DNA of 64,000 nucleotides from Planctomycetaceae bacterium (GCA_011525785.1 WYBT01000030.1:248001-312000); one strand, 5' to 3'. Counted from the first letter of the stretch, positions 26,326-37,308 are shown. Notes: generated from the sequence alone by a model not told the origin. Program-made: numbers and translations.

Positions 26326-29058
26326 ATGAGCGAAGCCCAAGAATTCGGAGGGCCGATCAATCGGCCCGCCAACAACGCCCGCCAAGTCACCCCTGGCGAA
26401 GCGCTGACCAACGCGCAGCCCAGCGGCGCTGGCGTCGACTTCCTCGGTCTGAACCAGCAGATGCAGCGCGAGGCCGCGCCGCGGGCGCCAACGCCCGCTT
26501 CGGGGCCTGCTCCGGGATCTGCTCCGGGGCCTGCGCCCGCGCAGGAGCAGAGCTGGCTGATGGAGGTCACCGACAGCGCGCCCAGTTCGCTTGCTCCCGC
26601 CCCGCAGGAACTCGCGCCTTCGCCGACCGCGGCCAGTTTGCTCAACGCATCCTGGCGCGAAGAGACGCCGCAGCCCCGACGCTCGCGCTGGTTGATCCCA
26701 GTGGCCAGCGGCGCGGTGCTCAGCGCGCTGGGCATCATCGGCTTGCCGTACTTGCGGCGTGAGAGCGCGCCCGAACCGGCGCCGAGTGCGAACGTCGTGA
26801 CGCGTCCGGCGAGCGCTGTCAGCAGCGGGCCGGCGGCGCCGAGCGTCTCCGACGAGTCCGCGCTGGCCGCGCTCGACTCCGAACCGTTGCTCGAACCCGT
26901 GGCGCCCGACGCCAAGCTCGACCGCCCCGAACGCCCGCGCGGCGCTCGCGCGGGAGCATCGCTCGCGCAAGTGGGCGGGCGCAGCGAGGCGCCGGTCAAC
27001 GCGCCCGACCCCGGCTCGTCCTTCATCACCCCCTCGGACGTGATCGATCCCTCGGGCGTGTGGACGATCTCACCGGGCGATGATGAGTCCACGCCAGCAG
27101 CCGAGGGCGATGTGGACACCGGCGAGCCGCTCGACGGCGCGCCAGACGGAGTCAGCTCGAGCGCTGTCGAGCGCGAGGCGCCTGTTTCGTCTGCCGCGCT
27201 CGTGGGGGAGTGCTCGACGCCCCCTGCGCGACGAGCCGCTCTTCCGGCCGAGGTCGAGGTCGACTGGGATCGACTGGTCTGGATCGCGCGCACGGGCGAG
27301 CTCGATGAGAGTCGCGCCGCTGTCGACGAGGGGGCGCGCGAAGTTGCGAGCACGGAGTCGAACTCGGCCGCGGCCGGCGTCGAGGACGACGGCATCGCGC
27401 GCGCTCTCGTCGCCTGGGCCCAAGCGCATTCGTCCGAGGCGCCGGAGAGCTCTGTGGAGACGCCGCCAGAAGCGGTCGGCGCGACGGTGGACGGCGTTGC
27501 CGGCCAGGTCGCTCCGGCGCTGGAGGTCGTCACCGTCGCACAGCCCGAGGCGGACGAGGTCGAGTCGGCGCCTGTCGGTTGGGTCGACGAGCCGAGCGAA
27601 GACGTAGCGGTCGTCGGGAACCCCGAGACGGACTGCGAATCGGAACTCGAAGCCGAGTCGTCCGCCACGGCGAGCGAACTCGAAGCGCTAGCGTCGGTCG
27701 ACGCGCTGCCCGCACCTGAGTCCACGACCGCCGCGCAGCCCGTGATTGCGCCGAATCCCGAGAGCGCGCCGCAGCCGGAGAATGCTCCGCAGCCCGAGAA
27801 TGCGCCGCTTCCGGAGAACGTGACGCAGCCGGAGAGCGCTCCGCAGCCGGAGAACGTGACGCAGCCCGAGAATGCGCCGCTTCCCGAGAGCGCGCCGCAG
27901 CCCGAGAGCGCGCCGCAGCCCGAGAGCGCGCCGCAGCCCGAGGCGGCCGCCGAAGCGCTCACCGCCGCCGAGCCCGCGCGCGTGCGCGTGCTCTCCCGCG
28001 CTGGCGGACGCGGCGGCGAACGTCGTCTGGCGGCCGAACGACGCCGCGCGCGCCGTCAGCAGGATCTGGCGGAACTCAGCGCTCCCGCGACCGAGGTCGA
28101 GGGCGAACTCGCGGATCTCGCGTCGGACCAGCCTTCGCCGGAGCTCGTCTCCGCGCCCGCCGAGCCGCTCGCGCCTCGCCCCGAAGCGAGTGCGGGCGCC
28201 GTCGCCGCCGATCCGCTGCCTGCGCCGGTGAACGCTCCGACGTCGCACGAGGCCGTCGAAGTGCCAGCGCCCGCCGCGCCGCTCGAAACGTCGGCCGCGC
28301 CGGAGACGCCGTCGAGCTCTGCGCCCGTGTCCGCCCCGGTCGAAGTGAGCGAAGCGCCGAGCGCCGAGCCGCAACAGGCGCAAGAGGCGCAACAGGCGCA
28401 ACCGCAGCCGGCCACGAACTCAGACGCGCCTGTGCACCCGCCTTCGAACGCGGCGAGCGCTGTCGCGGACTCCGCGTCGGCGTCGACGCCGAACGTTCCG
28501 TCCGCGGTGGAGCAGTCCGGCGCCGCAGCAGCGAGCGCGAGCCCTGCGCCCGCGCCGCCGAGCAAGCCGAGAGAGCCCGAGCCTCACCGCGTGCTGCAGG
28601 TGGCGAGCGCGGCGGACATGGAGCACGTCTGGGCCAGCGAGACGATTCCGCTCGAAGCGCTGGATGGCAAGAGCACGCTCGCCACGCCGCACATCGGGCC
28701 CACACGCGTGGTGTTCCACACCGGCGAGGTGTTCGAGGGCGAGCTGGTAGCGATCGGCGAAGGCCGACTGTGGCTGCGCAACAGCGTCGGCCGCATCGCA
28801 CTCGACGGAGCGCGCGTGAAGTCCGCGCACCGCATCGCGCCGGGCGCCTCGCTCAGCACCCAGGCCGCGCAGGCCAAGCAACTCGCGGGGCTGCCGCGCG
28901 CGCGCGTCAAGACGCCCGGTGGCCTGCTCCACGGCCGCGTGCTCGAGCGCAACGAGCGCGTGACCACGCTGATCATGAACAGCGGCGCGCGCATCGTGCT
29001 CGATTCGCGCAGCGTCGAAGTGCTCGAGGACGTGCCGCTGGTCCAGATCCGTCAGTGA
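26326..29058 (+). CDS. Large membrane-anchored Pro/Glu/Ala-rich protein with repeats and Sm-like C-terminal modules
   Basis: A 910-residue protein of no recognised family. Residues 1-115 are soluble and of mixed composition. A transmembrane helix is at about 119-143 (WLIPVASGAVLSALGIIGLPYL). Then about 640 residues of low-complexity acidic, Pro/Ala/Ser/Val-rich linker follow, including 11 tandem hexapeptides of type P-x-P-E-[NS]-[AV] at residues about 476-541. The last 125 residues are ordered: two similar beta-rich modules (about 793-838 and 861-905), each with the G...G.L/V......L...G.I.LD...V pattern. The ATG at 26326 is chosen as the first before the ordered N-terminus; the frame is open further upstream. 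The topology would place the repeats and Sm-like modules on the far side of the membrane from residues 1-115. Confidence 0.75.
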   Translation: MSEAQEFGGPINRPANNARQVTPGEALTNAQPSGAGVDFLGLNQQMQREAAPRAPTPASGPAPGSAPGPAPAQEQSWLMEVTDSAPSSLAPAPQELAPSPTAASLLNASWREETPQPRRSRWLIPVASGAVLSALGIIGLPYLRRESAPEPAPSANVVTRPASAVSSGPAAPSVSDESALAALDSEPLLEPVAPDAKLDRPERPRGARAGASLAQVGGRSEAPVNAPDPGSSFITPSDVIDPSGVWTISPGDDESTPAAEGDVDTGEPLDGAPDGVSSSAVEREAPVSSAALVGECSTPPARRAALPAEVEVDWDRLVWIARTGELDESRAAVDEGAREVASTESNSAAAGVEDDGIARALVAWAQAHSSEAPESSVETPPEAVGATVDGVAGQVAPALEVVTVAQPEADEVESAPVGWVDEPSEDVAVVGNPETDCESELEAESSATASELEALASVDALPAPESTTAAQPVIAPNPESAPQPENAPQPENAPLPENVTQPESAPQPENVTQPENAPLPESAPQPESAPQPESAPQPEAAAEALTAAEPARVRVLSRAGGRGGERRLAAERRRARRQQDLAELSAPATEVEGELADLASDQPSPELVSAPAEPLAPRPEASAGAVAADPLPAPVNAPTSHEAVEVPAPAAPLETSAAPETPSSSAPVSAPVEVSEAPSAEPQQAQEAQQAQPQPATNSDAPVHPPSNAASAVADSASASTPNVPSAVEQSGAAAASASPAPAPPSKPREPEPHRVLQVASAADMEHVWASETIPLEALDGKSTLATPHIGPTRVVFHTGEVFEGELVAIGEGRLWLRNSVGRIALDGARVKSAHRIAPGASLSTQAAQAKQLAGLPRARVKTPGGLLHGRVLERNERVTTLIMNSGARIVLDSRSVEVLEDVPLVQIRQ
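27751..27948 (+). repeat. Eleven tandem 18-bp coding repeats (PxPE[NS][AV])
   Basis: Eleven consecutive 18-nt units with the consensus CCGCAGCCCGAGAGCGCG encode hexapeptides such as PQPENA, PLPENV, TQPESA and PQPESA. The last units are nearly identical at the DNA level, which points to recent slippage or unequal crossover. Confidence 0.9.
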
Positions 29059-29113
29059 CGAACGCCCGAGCGCCTGCTCGCCCCGCCCCGGTTCGCCGCG
29101 CTCGAGCGCGCGT

Positions 29114-30477
<1,364 letters not shown>

Positions 30478-30481
<4 letters not shown>

Positions 30482-31995
30482 GAGAGTGCGGCCTCGGGCT
30501 GCGGGAGAACGACTCGGAACAGCGCGCCCTCGCGGCCGCGCGCGATCTCGACGCGTCCGCCGTGCGAGGCGACGATGCGATCGACGATGGACAGCCCCAG
30601 GCCCGTGCCCTGGCCGGGCGGCTTGGTCGTGAAGAAGGGGTCGAAGGCGCGCTCGGCCACCTGGGGGTCGAGTCCGGGGCCCTGGTCTTCGACTTCGAGC
30701 GTGAAGCCTTCGTCCTGTGCTCGGCAGCGCACCCAGATGCGCCCGCCGCGCGGGCTCGCGTCGATGGCGTTGTGAACGAGGTTGAGCACCACCTGTTTGC
30801 ACTCGTCCGGGTGTCCGTGCAGCGGCGGAAGTTGCTCGTCGCACTCGACGGACAGACTCAGTTCGCGCTCGAGCAGCCGGTGGCGCACGAGCGGCTCGAG
30901 GTCGCGCAGCACGTCGGCCGCGTGAAAGCTCGTCGACGGGCCCGGACTCGAGCGCGCGAACTCGAGCAGCCGCGAGGTGATCTCGTGCGCGCGGTAGGCC
31001 TCCTTGGCGATGATGCCCAGGTACTCGCGCTGCTCCTGTGCGTCGGCTTGGCCCGCGCGCAGACGGCGCTCCAAGCCCTCGGCGCACGAGGCGATCGAAG
31101 CCAGCGGATTGTTGATCTCGTGCGCGATGCCGGCGGCCATCGTGCCCAGGCCCGCCAGTCGCGCCGCGCGCAGGAACTCGGCCGTGCGCTGCTCGACGCG
31201 CCGCTCGAGTTCGCTCTGCACGCCGGCCAGTTCGCTCGCCATGCGGTTGAACTCGCCGGCGAGTTCGCCGACCTCGTCGCTGGTGCGCGCCGCGACGCGG
31301 TGTCCGAGTTCGCCGGCGGCGAAGCGCCGAGCGCCCGCGCGCAATTCGAGCAGCGGGCGCACCACCGAGCGCTGGACCAGCACCAGCACGCCCACGAGCA
31401 CGCTCAGCGCCATCAGCGCGGCGAACATCACGGCGCTGCGCAGCTCGTCGGCGCGCCGCGAGAGCTCGGCTGCGGCCTGCAGCTCCTCGCTGTGGACCTC
31501 GTCGTTGAGCACCTCGGCCGCGCGCAGCAGTTCGGCGACGCTCGCCAGCACGACCTCGGGGGCCGCGGCCTGCGCGAGCTGCTCGTGCAGCAGGCCGGAG
31601 GCGCGCTCGAGCTCGCCGTACAGGCGCGCCTCGTCGTGCGCGTGCTCGCTCGAAGACGGGTCTGGACCCTCGGGTCCGCCCGCCAAGTCGGCCAGGGTCT
31701 TGCGCGCTTCGGCGGTGTGGAACTCCAGCTCCGCCAGGGCTTCGTCGTGCGCGCCCCAGCTCGACAGCGGAATCTTGCGCGAGTGCACGTCGAGCATCCG
31801 CACGTGGTGCAGCAAGTACATCGAGGCGTCGGTCTCGCGCTGCTCTTCACTCAGCCGGTCGAGCGTGACGTGCATGCGCTCGACGTCGCGCGTGACGTAG
31901 ATGGTGAGCGCGACGAGCGCTGCAGCCACGAGCGCGAACAGCGCGGCCACGCGTCGAGCGAGCCCGAAGGGCAGAGTGCGGGGAGTCGAGTTCAT
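30478..31995 (-). CDS. Membrane sensor histidine kinase, partner of the NtrC-type regulator
   Basis: A 505-residue kinase. TM1 is at about 10-30, then an alpha-helical periplasmic sensor region of about 170 residues that resembles a four-helix bundle, and TM2 at about 197-217. A HAMP domain and coiled coil lead to HisKA with H292 in GTMAAGIAHEINNPLAS. The HATPase_c domain has NLVHNAIDASPRGG, DQGPGLD and GTGLGLSIVDRIV. The ATG start overlaps the stop of the preceding small exported protein, so kinase expression is tied to the operon that starts with the RND/MMPL exporter. The signal is unknown; an envelope or lipid signal is plausible from context. Confidence 0.92.
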
Positions 31996-32633
31996 CGCGG
32001 ATCGGGCGCCGGCGCGAGCTTCAGGCTGAGCGACAGTACGGCCTGGGACGCGCGCTCCCAAGGCTGGCGTCCGCGGGCCGGCCGGACGACGCGCGCGAGC
32101 TCCAGCGCAGGCGTCGTCACCGCCTGGACCGTCACGCTTGGGCCGGGCAGCCGCATCCATGTCAGCTCGAGCACAGCGGGCTGACTGCCTTCTTCGCTCA
32201 CCAGGCGCACGGCCGGGCGCGCCGCGTGCAGCCCGGGCACGGGCGAGGAGCGCGTCGGACTCGGCGCGAGCTGCAGGCGCAGCGTCCGCGCGCGCGCCGG
32301 CGCCGGGTCGAGCGGCGTGAGCACCAGCTCGGCGCCGCCCAGCGACTCGTCGGCCGCCAACTCGAACGAGCCGCTCACCTGATAGGTGACGGCCTCGACG
32401 GCGTCGTCGAGCAAGAGGCGCGCGCGACTCGATGCGCGATCGACTTCCCAGCTCTCGTCCACGCCCGGTGCGTGCGCCGCGGCCAGGAAGGCCAGCGGCG
32501 GAACGAATGGCCGCGGAGGTTCCGCGGGACCGGCCACTTGCGGCGCCTCGGGCGCACTGGCGCGCAGCGCGAGCGCCAGCAGCGCCAGGCTGAGCGGCGC
32601 CGCTCCCCAGATCCGTCGCGAGAGTGCGCTCAT
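31992..32633 (-). CDS. Small exported protein, weakly YceI-like
   Basis: A 213-residue protein with a signal peptide or anchor at about 8-26. The region after residue 58 (SWEVDRASSRARLLLDDAVE, then VSGSFELAADESLGGAELVL) shows the W-x-V-D...S opening and beta-strand rhythm of YceI lipid-binding proteins, but similarity fades afterwards. The family assignment is therefore tentative. It sits between the FAD oxidoreductase and histidine kinase genes with ATGA overlaps on both sides. A true YceI-domain protein is the first gene of the divergent operon, which makes the resemblance more credible. Confidence 0.65.
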   Translation of the reverse strand: MSALSRRIWGAAPLSLALLALALRASAPEAPQVAGPAEPPRPFVPPLAFLAAAHAPGVDESWEVDRASSRARLLLDDAVEAVTYQVSGSFELAADESLGGAELVLTPLDPAPARARTLRLQLAPSPTRSSPVPGLHAARPAVRLVSEEGSQPAVLELTWMRLPGPSVTVQAVTTPALELARVVRPARGRQPWERASQAVLSLSLKLAPAPDPR

Positions 32634-33883
32634 GCGCTCGCTCCGCCGCTCCAGGCCCGCAGCCAGACGCTCGGCCGCAGGAGTTCCGCGGGTCGCGCGT
32701 AGTCGGCCGAGAGCGAGACCGCGAGGTCGGCCAGTCCGCTGCGCGACTCGAGCAGCGCGAGCAGCAGCCGCGCGGGCGTCGGCCGCGCGAGTGCGAACGC
32801 GAGCCAGCGACACAGCCGCGCGCGCGGCGCGATCTCGCGCTGGCGCTCGCGCAAGTACGGCGCAAGCACGCCTCGATCGGTCCTTCCAGCACCGAGCGCG
32901 TCGAGCAGCGCAGGCGCCAGCGATGCTGCGCCGTGCAGCGCGAAGAAGATGCCTTCGCCGGTGAGCGGGTCGACGTAGCCGCAGGCGTCGCCGACAAGCG
33001 CGGCGCCGTCGAAGGTCTGCTGCGTCGTCGTGCGCGCCAGCGGTCCCAGGCCGCGGAGCGGGTCGACGCGCTCGCCCGCGCCGAGCGCCTCGCGCACGGC
33101 GGGAAGGCGTTGCACCCAGCTCTCGAACAGCGCGTCGCGTTCGAGCCCGCTGCTGCGGTACAGCTCCTCGAACAGCACCAGGTTCACGCTGACCAGGCCC
33201 TGGTCCACCGGCGCGAGCGCGAAGTAGCCGCCTTCGAAGAAGTGCGCTTGCGCGAGCGAGCGCGTGTCGACTCCGCGGTAGCGCGTGGTGAGCGCGATGC
33301 GCCGCAGGCCGCGGTCTTCGCGCTGCACGCCGAGCTCCGAGGCGACCTTGGAGCGCAGTCCGTCGGCGCCGATCGTCCAGCTCGCCGCGAGGCTGCGCCG
33401 CGCGCCGCCCGGGCCGCGCAAGTGCAGGCCCTTCACGCTTCCGTCCGCGCCGCGCTCGAGCGCGCACACGCGCCAGCCCTCGAACACCTGGGCCCCGCAG
33501 CGGCGCGCGTGCTCGACCAGCTGCGCGTCGAACACTTCGCGGCGCAGCGCCCAGCCGTAGTCCACCGGCGCGCGCGCGCGACCGATGTCGACGAAGCGTC
33601 CGCGCGCGCGCCGGCCGTGGCCGAAGAGCTCCATTCCGCGCAGCTCGCGGGCCCCGGCGCGGCGGAGCGCCTGCGCTGCGCCGAGTTGCTCGAGCAGCGG
33701 CACGCACTGCGGGCTCATGAACTCACCACAGGCCTTGAAGCGCGGGAAGCGCTGCGCGTCGAGCAGCACGACGTCGACTCCCGCGCGCGCGAGCAGCGCT
33801 GCGCAGGCGGCGCCTGCGGGTCCGGCCCCGGCGATCGCGACCTGCGCGCGCGCGGGCGGCATGTTCGTGTTCGGCGCGTTCAC
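32630..33883 (-). CDS. FAD-dependent oxidoreductase, geranylgeranyl-reductase / aromatic hydroxylase type
   Basis: A 417-residue flavoprotein. The Rossmann motif GAGPAG is at G19-G24, followed by VVLLDAQRFPRFKACGE, a DG motif in TIGADGLRSKVA, and the second FAD motif LVGDACGYVDPLTGEGI. These fit the geranylgeranyl reductase / UbiH-like / SrsC-type group, which hydroxylates or reduces isoprenoid or phenolic-lipid substrates. The GTG at 33883 overlaps the exporter stop (GTGA); an ATG 21 nt downstream is an alternative. In context with a type III PKS and two methyltransferases, it is likely to hydroxylate the resorcinol-type ring (inference). Confidence 0.88.
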   Translation of the reverse strand: MNAPNTNMPPARAQVAIAGAGPAGAACAALLARAGVDVVLLDAQRFPRFKACGEFMSPQCVPLLEQLGAAQALRRAGARELRGMELFGHGRRARGRFVDIGRARAPVDYGWALRREVFDAQLVEHARRCGAQVFEGWRVCALERGADGSVKGLHLRGPGGARRSLAASWTIGADGLRSKVASELGVQREDRGLRRIALTTRYRGVDTRSLAQAHFFEGGYFALAPVDQGLVSVNLVLFEELYRSSGLERDALFESWVQRLPAVREALGAGERVDPLRGLGPLARTTTQQTFDGAALVGDACGYVDPLTGEGIFFALHGAASLAPALLDALGAGRTDRGVLAPYLRERQREIAPRARLCRWLAFALARPTPARLLLALLESRSGLADLAVSLSADYARPAELLRPSVWLRAWSGGASA

Positions 33884-35886
33884 GGCGTGCTCGCTGCGGG
33901 GCCGCGGTGCTCGCGCTCGACGGCGCTCGTGCTCGTGCGCACCAAAATGGCGGGGAGCAGGATCAGGTCGGCGAAGAAGGCCGTGACGATGGTCAACGCC
34001 GCGAGCGCTCCGAACTCGACGCTGGTGGCGAGCTTTCCGACCGCGCCCGCGCCGAAGCCGACGGCCAGCACGAGCGAAGTGATCACCACAGCGCGCGCGC
34101 CGGAGCGGTAGACCTGCTCGAGCGCTGCGAGCGGCGTGAACGCGCGGCGGCGCAGCTCGCGGAAGCGGTGCAGGAGGTGGATCGTGTCGTCCACGATCAG
34201 CCCCAGCATGGTCGAGCTGATGATCGCGGTGGCGAAGGACAGCGGCGCGCCCCACAGCACCAGCGCCGCGTTCACGACGACGCACGGCAGCGCGTTCGGT
34301 ATGAGCGCGAGGCTCGCGTAGCGCACCGAACGCAGTCCGGCCCAGAACACCAGCCACAGCAGCACCAGGCTCGCCAGCGCGCCGACCAGTGCGCCGCGGA
34401 TCATGCGGCCGGAGTCGCGCGCGACCTGCACGGCGGCGCCGGTCACGACGCACTCCGGGGCGCCGAGCGCGCGCGCGCGTTCCTCGACGCGCTCGAACAA
34501 TGCTTCGCGCGCACCGCTTCCGCTGGGGGCGAGCACGAAGCGCGAAAGCCAGTCGCCGCGCGCGGAGACCAGCGGCGGACCGGCGGGGGCGACCACGCCG
34601 TCGAGTTCGCACAGCGCGGCGGCGAACAGCGCCGCGGCGACGGGTTCGGCCAGCTTCGAGCCCACCGGCGCGAGCACGTCGAAGACCTCGGCGCCGCCGA
34701 GCTCCGCGGCCACCGCTGCGTGCTGGCGGCGGAAGGGGTGCTCGCCGGGGAGCACGCGCAGCGGATCGTTGTCGACTTCCAGTCGCGCGCACAGCGCCAG
34801 GCCCGCTATGGCGGCCATCAACGCGCCGGTGCGGATGGCCGGAGCGTGCTCGACTAGCCGATCGACGACGCGCGCGCCGAGGGCCCGGCTCCAGGCGCCG
34901 CGCGCGCGCCATCGCGCGCTGCTGCGCGGACCCGCCAGGATGAGCAGCGCAGGCGTCAGCCAGTTGGCGGCGGCGTACGTCAACGCCACTCCCAGAGCTG
35001 CGAAGGCCGCGAAGTCGGCCACCGCGGGGATCTCGTTGCCGACCAGCGCCGCCATGCCGATCACGGTCGTCAGCGCAGCGAGCAGGGCCGGTTCGCGCAG
35101 GCTGCGGAGCGCGCCGTGCGCGGCGTCGGGCGCAGCGCGTCCCTCGTCGAGCTGGTCGAGGTAGGCCTCGATCCAGTGCACGCCCGCGGCGACCCCGACG
35201 GTCAGCATGACCGGCGCGAGCAGGACCGAGACCGGCGTGAGCTCGCGGCCGAGCAGGTGCTGCAGCCCGCCGATCCAGGCGATCGCGCAGCCCGGCGGCG
35301 CAAGGATCGCGAGCACCAGCCCCGCGCTGCGGTACAGCGCGAACAGCAGCGCGATCAGCGTCAACGCGACCGCGGGCACGACGCGCCGCTGCTCGGCGGC
35401 CAGCTCCCGCGCGAGCACCAGCTCGGCGAGCGGCAGTCCGCTCAGCGACGCGCGCAGGGTCACCGGCGCCTCGTCCGCGACGCGCTGCTCGATCTGCTCC
35501 ACGGCCTCACTCCAACCCTCAGCGCCCGCGCTCAGCCTCACGGACCACACGCGCGAATCGGCGTTGCGGGCCGGGGCCGACTGGACCGCCGCGACGCCTT
35601 CGAGCGCTTCGAGCGACGCGCGCAGCGCGTCCAGCGCGCGCAACTCGAGCGGCTGGATGCGCCCCTGGCCGATGGGCAGCGCCTGGAACACCACGAACAC
35701 GTCCGCGTCGGGACCGAAGTGCTCCACGCGCAGGCGTTGAGCGCTCGCCTCGGGCGTGCCGACCGACTTGAGCGCCACGTTGGCGACGTCGATCGGCAGT
35801 CGCGCGCCCAGCACGCCGAGCCACAGTGTGGGCAGGGCGAACAGCGCCACGATCAGCGCTGCGCGCGCGCGAGCCGAGAAATCCAT
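33880..35886 (-). CDS. RND/MMPL-family exporter
   Basis: A 668-residue inner-membrane transporter. TM1 is at about 8-28, followed by a periplasmic loop of about 140 residues. A six-helix block follows (VPAVALTLIALLFALYRSAGLVLAI onward), then a second loop and second six-helix block with LGLIVDDTIHLLHRFREL, the MMPL signature carrying paired acidic residues. This size and single-gene form match the HpnN/MMPL subgroup that exports lipids such as hopanoids or mycolates, not drug-type AcrB. It is the first gene of the minus-strand operon, so export of the product of the adjacent type III PKS pathway is the natural hypothesis. Confidence 0.9.
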   Translation of the reverse strand: MDFSARARAALIVALFALPTLWLGVLGARLPIDVANVALKSVGTPEASAQRLRVEHFGPDADVFVVFQALPIGQGRIQPLELRALDALRASLEALEGVAAVQSAPARNADSRVWSVRLSAGAEGWSEAVEQIEQRVADEAPVTLRASLSGLPLAELVLARELAAEQRRVVPAVALTLIALLFALYRSAGLVLAILAPPGCAIAWIGGLQHLLGRELTPVSVLLAPVMLTVGVAAGVHWIEAYLDQLDEGRAAPDAAHGALRSLREPALLAALTTVIGMAALVGNEIPAVADFAAFAALGVALTYAAANWLTPALLILAGPRSSARWRARGAWSRALGARVVDRLVEHAPAIRTGALMAAIAGLALCARLEVDNDPLRVLPGEHPFRRQHAAVAAELGGAEVFDVLAPVGSKLAEPVAAALFAAALCELDGVVAPAGPPLVSARGDWLSRFVLAPSGSGAREALFERVEERARALGAPECVVTGAAVQVARDSGRMIRGALVGALASLVLLWLVFWAGLRSVRYASLALIPNALPCVVVNAALVLWGAPLSFATAIISSTMLGLIVDDTIHLLHRFRELRRRAFTPLAALEQVYRSGARAVVITSLVLAVGFGAGAVGKLATSVEFGALAALTIVTAFFADLILLPAILVRTSTSAVEREHRGPAASTP

Positions 35887-36081
35887 GCGCGTGGCAAAGC
35901 ACGGCGCGTGCCGTCGCCGCGGGTGCGTCGGCGGGCCTCGCACGCGGCAAGCGAAGCGAGCCGCTTGGTGCAAACGACAACTGTGCGGCACTTTCTACAA
36001 GCCGTCGCGCACTCCAGCTGCGCGGCAGGCCGTCGGGGCTCGATGCGCGGGCGCGGCCCGCGGCTTGCTTTGCGCACCGCC
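35887..36081. promoter_or_regulatory. Divergent control region of the type III PKS cluster
   Basis: A 195-bp gap between the divergent operons. The only AT-richer patch is 35965-36001. On the plus strand, ACGACA (35974-35979), a 16-nt spacer and TACAAG (35996-36001) form a weak sigma-70-like promoter; on the minus strand TAGAAA overlaps the same spot. The short inverted repeat GTGCGGCAC is centred at 35987. I looked for a GG-N10-GC sigma-54 site on both strands and found none that matches well. Confidence 0.35.
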
Positions 36082-37308
36082 ATGGCAGGCAAGCTTCTCG
36101 CTGGCATCGGCGTCGCGGCGCTGGTGGTCTTCGGCGTTGGCGGACTGGTCGCGTTGGGCGTCGTGCGCGAGCGCGTCACCCTCGTCGTCCAGGATTCGAG
36201 CGTCAGTGCGCAGCGCGGCCCCGCGCCGGTCGAACTGCTCGCGGAGGACGTCGCGGCGGTGCGCGCCGACCTCGCTGCGCTGGGCGCGGCGCTCGGCCCG
36301 CAGCTCGAGGAGCTCCACGCTTCGTTGGACGGCGCCGCGACGCAGCGGGGCGCCGCCCACAGCGCGACGATCGATCGCTTGAACAGCGCCGTCGTGGCCT
36401 TGAGCGCGCGCGTCGATTCACTCGCCGCGGCCAGCGCGCTGCGCGAGGCGCGAACGCTGGCGGCGCTCGAGGAGTTGCGAGCAACATCGAGCGCGCTCGC
36501 GCAGAACGCGGCGACGGGCCCCGGCGCGGCGACCGAAATCGCTGCGGCGCCTGCGCTGCCGAGCACGGAGTCGAGCGCGGCTGCTGGCTCTGACTCGAGC
36601 GCGCCGGTCGCCGCCCCGGCCGTTGAAGCGGCGCCTGGGCCCGTGGCGGAGGCAGCGCCCGCGCAGCTCGACCCGACGCCGCCGCCCGAGGCCGCAGCTC
36701 CCGCGCCGCGCAAGTTCCTGTCGTTCACGCTGCCTTCCAAGAGCTTCTCGTTCGCCGGCCGACAGCGCCTCGCGATCGTGCCGAGCCTCTCGCGCGTGGG
36801 CTTCGACGCCAAGAGCACGCTCCACGACTTCAGCGGCGTGACGCAGAAGGTCGAGGGCGAGCTGGAGGTCGACCTGGCTCAACCGGCGCTCGCTCCCGCG
36901 GGCAGCGTGCTGGTCGATGCGCGCTCGCTCGACACAGGCATGGCCGATCGAGACGCCGCGATGCGCGAGCACCTGGACACGCAGCGCCACGCGCAACTGC
37001 GCTTCACTTGGACCGAGTTGCGCGACGCGCAAGTCGACCTCGCCCAGCAGCGGCTGAGCGCGGTGGCGGTGGGGCGTCTGTCGATCAAGGGCGTCGAGCG
37101 CGAGGTCGCGATGCCCGTGCAGGTCAGCGTGGACTCCAGTCAGCGCGTCGGCATCGAGGGCGAGTTGAAGCTGCGCTTGCGCGACTTCGGCGTCGAGCCG
37201 CCGAGCCAGCTCGGGATGATCCGCGTCGAGAACGAGGTCCGCGTGTGGATCTCACTGCGCGCGCGCTCGCTGGGCGCGGCGAAGGCGGTGGCGCGCGATG
37301 CGAAGTGA
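36082..37308 (+). CDS. Membrane-anchored YceI-domain protein
   Basis: A 408-residue protein. A transmembrane anchor is at about 5-27, then a helical/coiled region (about 45-135) and an Ala/Pro/Glu linker. A YceI beta-barrel occupies about 225-400, recognised by SRVGFDAKSTLHDFSGV, then DTGMADRDAAMREHLD and the LSIKGVEREVAMPV strand. YceI proteins bind polyisoprenoid-type lipids in a hydrophobic barrel. The ATG at 36082 is chosen; an in-frame ATG at 36043 adds 13 residues. It is the first gene of the plus-strand operon that ends in the type III PKS, so carriage of a quinone or phenolic lipid is a reasonable inference. Confidence 0.88.
   Translation: MAGKLLAGIGVAALVVFGVGGLVALGVVRERVTLVVQDSSVSAQRGPAPVELLAEDVAAVRADLAALGAALGPQLEELHASLDGAATQRGAAHSATIDRLNSAVVALSARVDSLAAASALREARTLAALEELRATSSALAQNAATGPGAATEIAAAPALPSTESSAAAGSDSSAPVAAPAVEAAPGPVAEAAPAQLDPTPPPEAAAPAPRKFLSFTLPSKSFSFAGRQRLAIVPSLSRVGFDAKSTLHDFSGVTQKVEGELEVDLAQPALAPAGSVLVDARSLDTGMADRDAAMREHLDTQRHAQLRFTWTELRDAQVDLAQQRLSAVAVGRLSIKGVEREVAMPVQVSVDSSQRVGIEGELKLRLRDFGVEPPSQLGMIRVENEVRVWISLRARSLGAAKAVARDAK

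Noticed and set aside
27751..27948. Possible CRISPR-like repeat array
   Set aside because: The 18-bp units have no spacers, keep the reading frame, and encode a hexapeptide repeat.
35887..36081. A sigma-54 promoter for the NtrC-type regulator
   Set aside because: GG and GC pairs occur, but none at the required spacing with flanking TGGCAC/TTGC on either strand.
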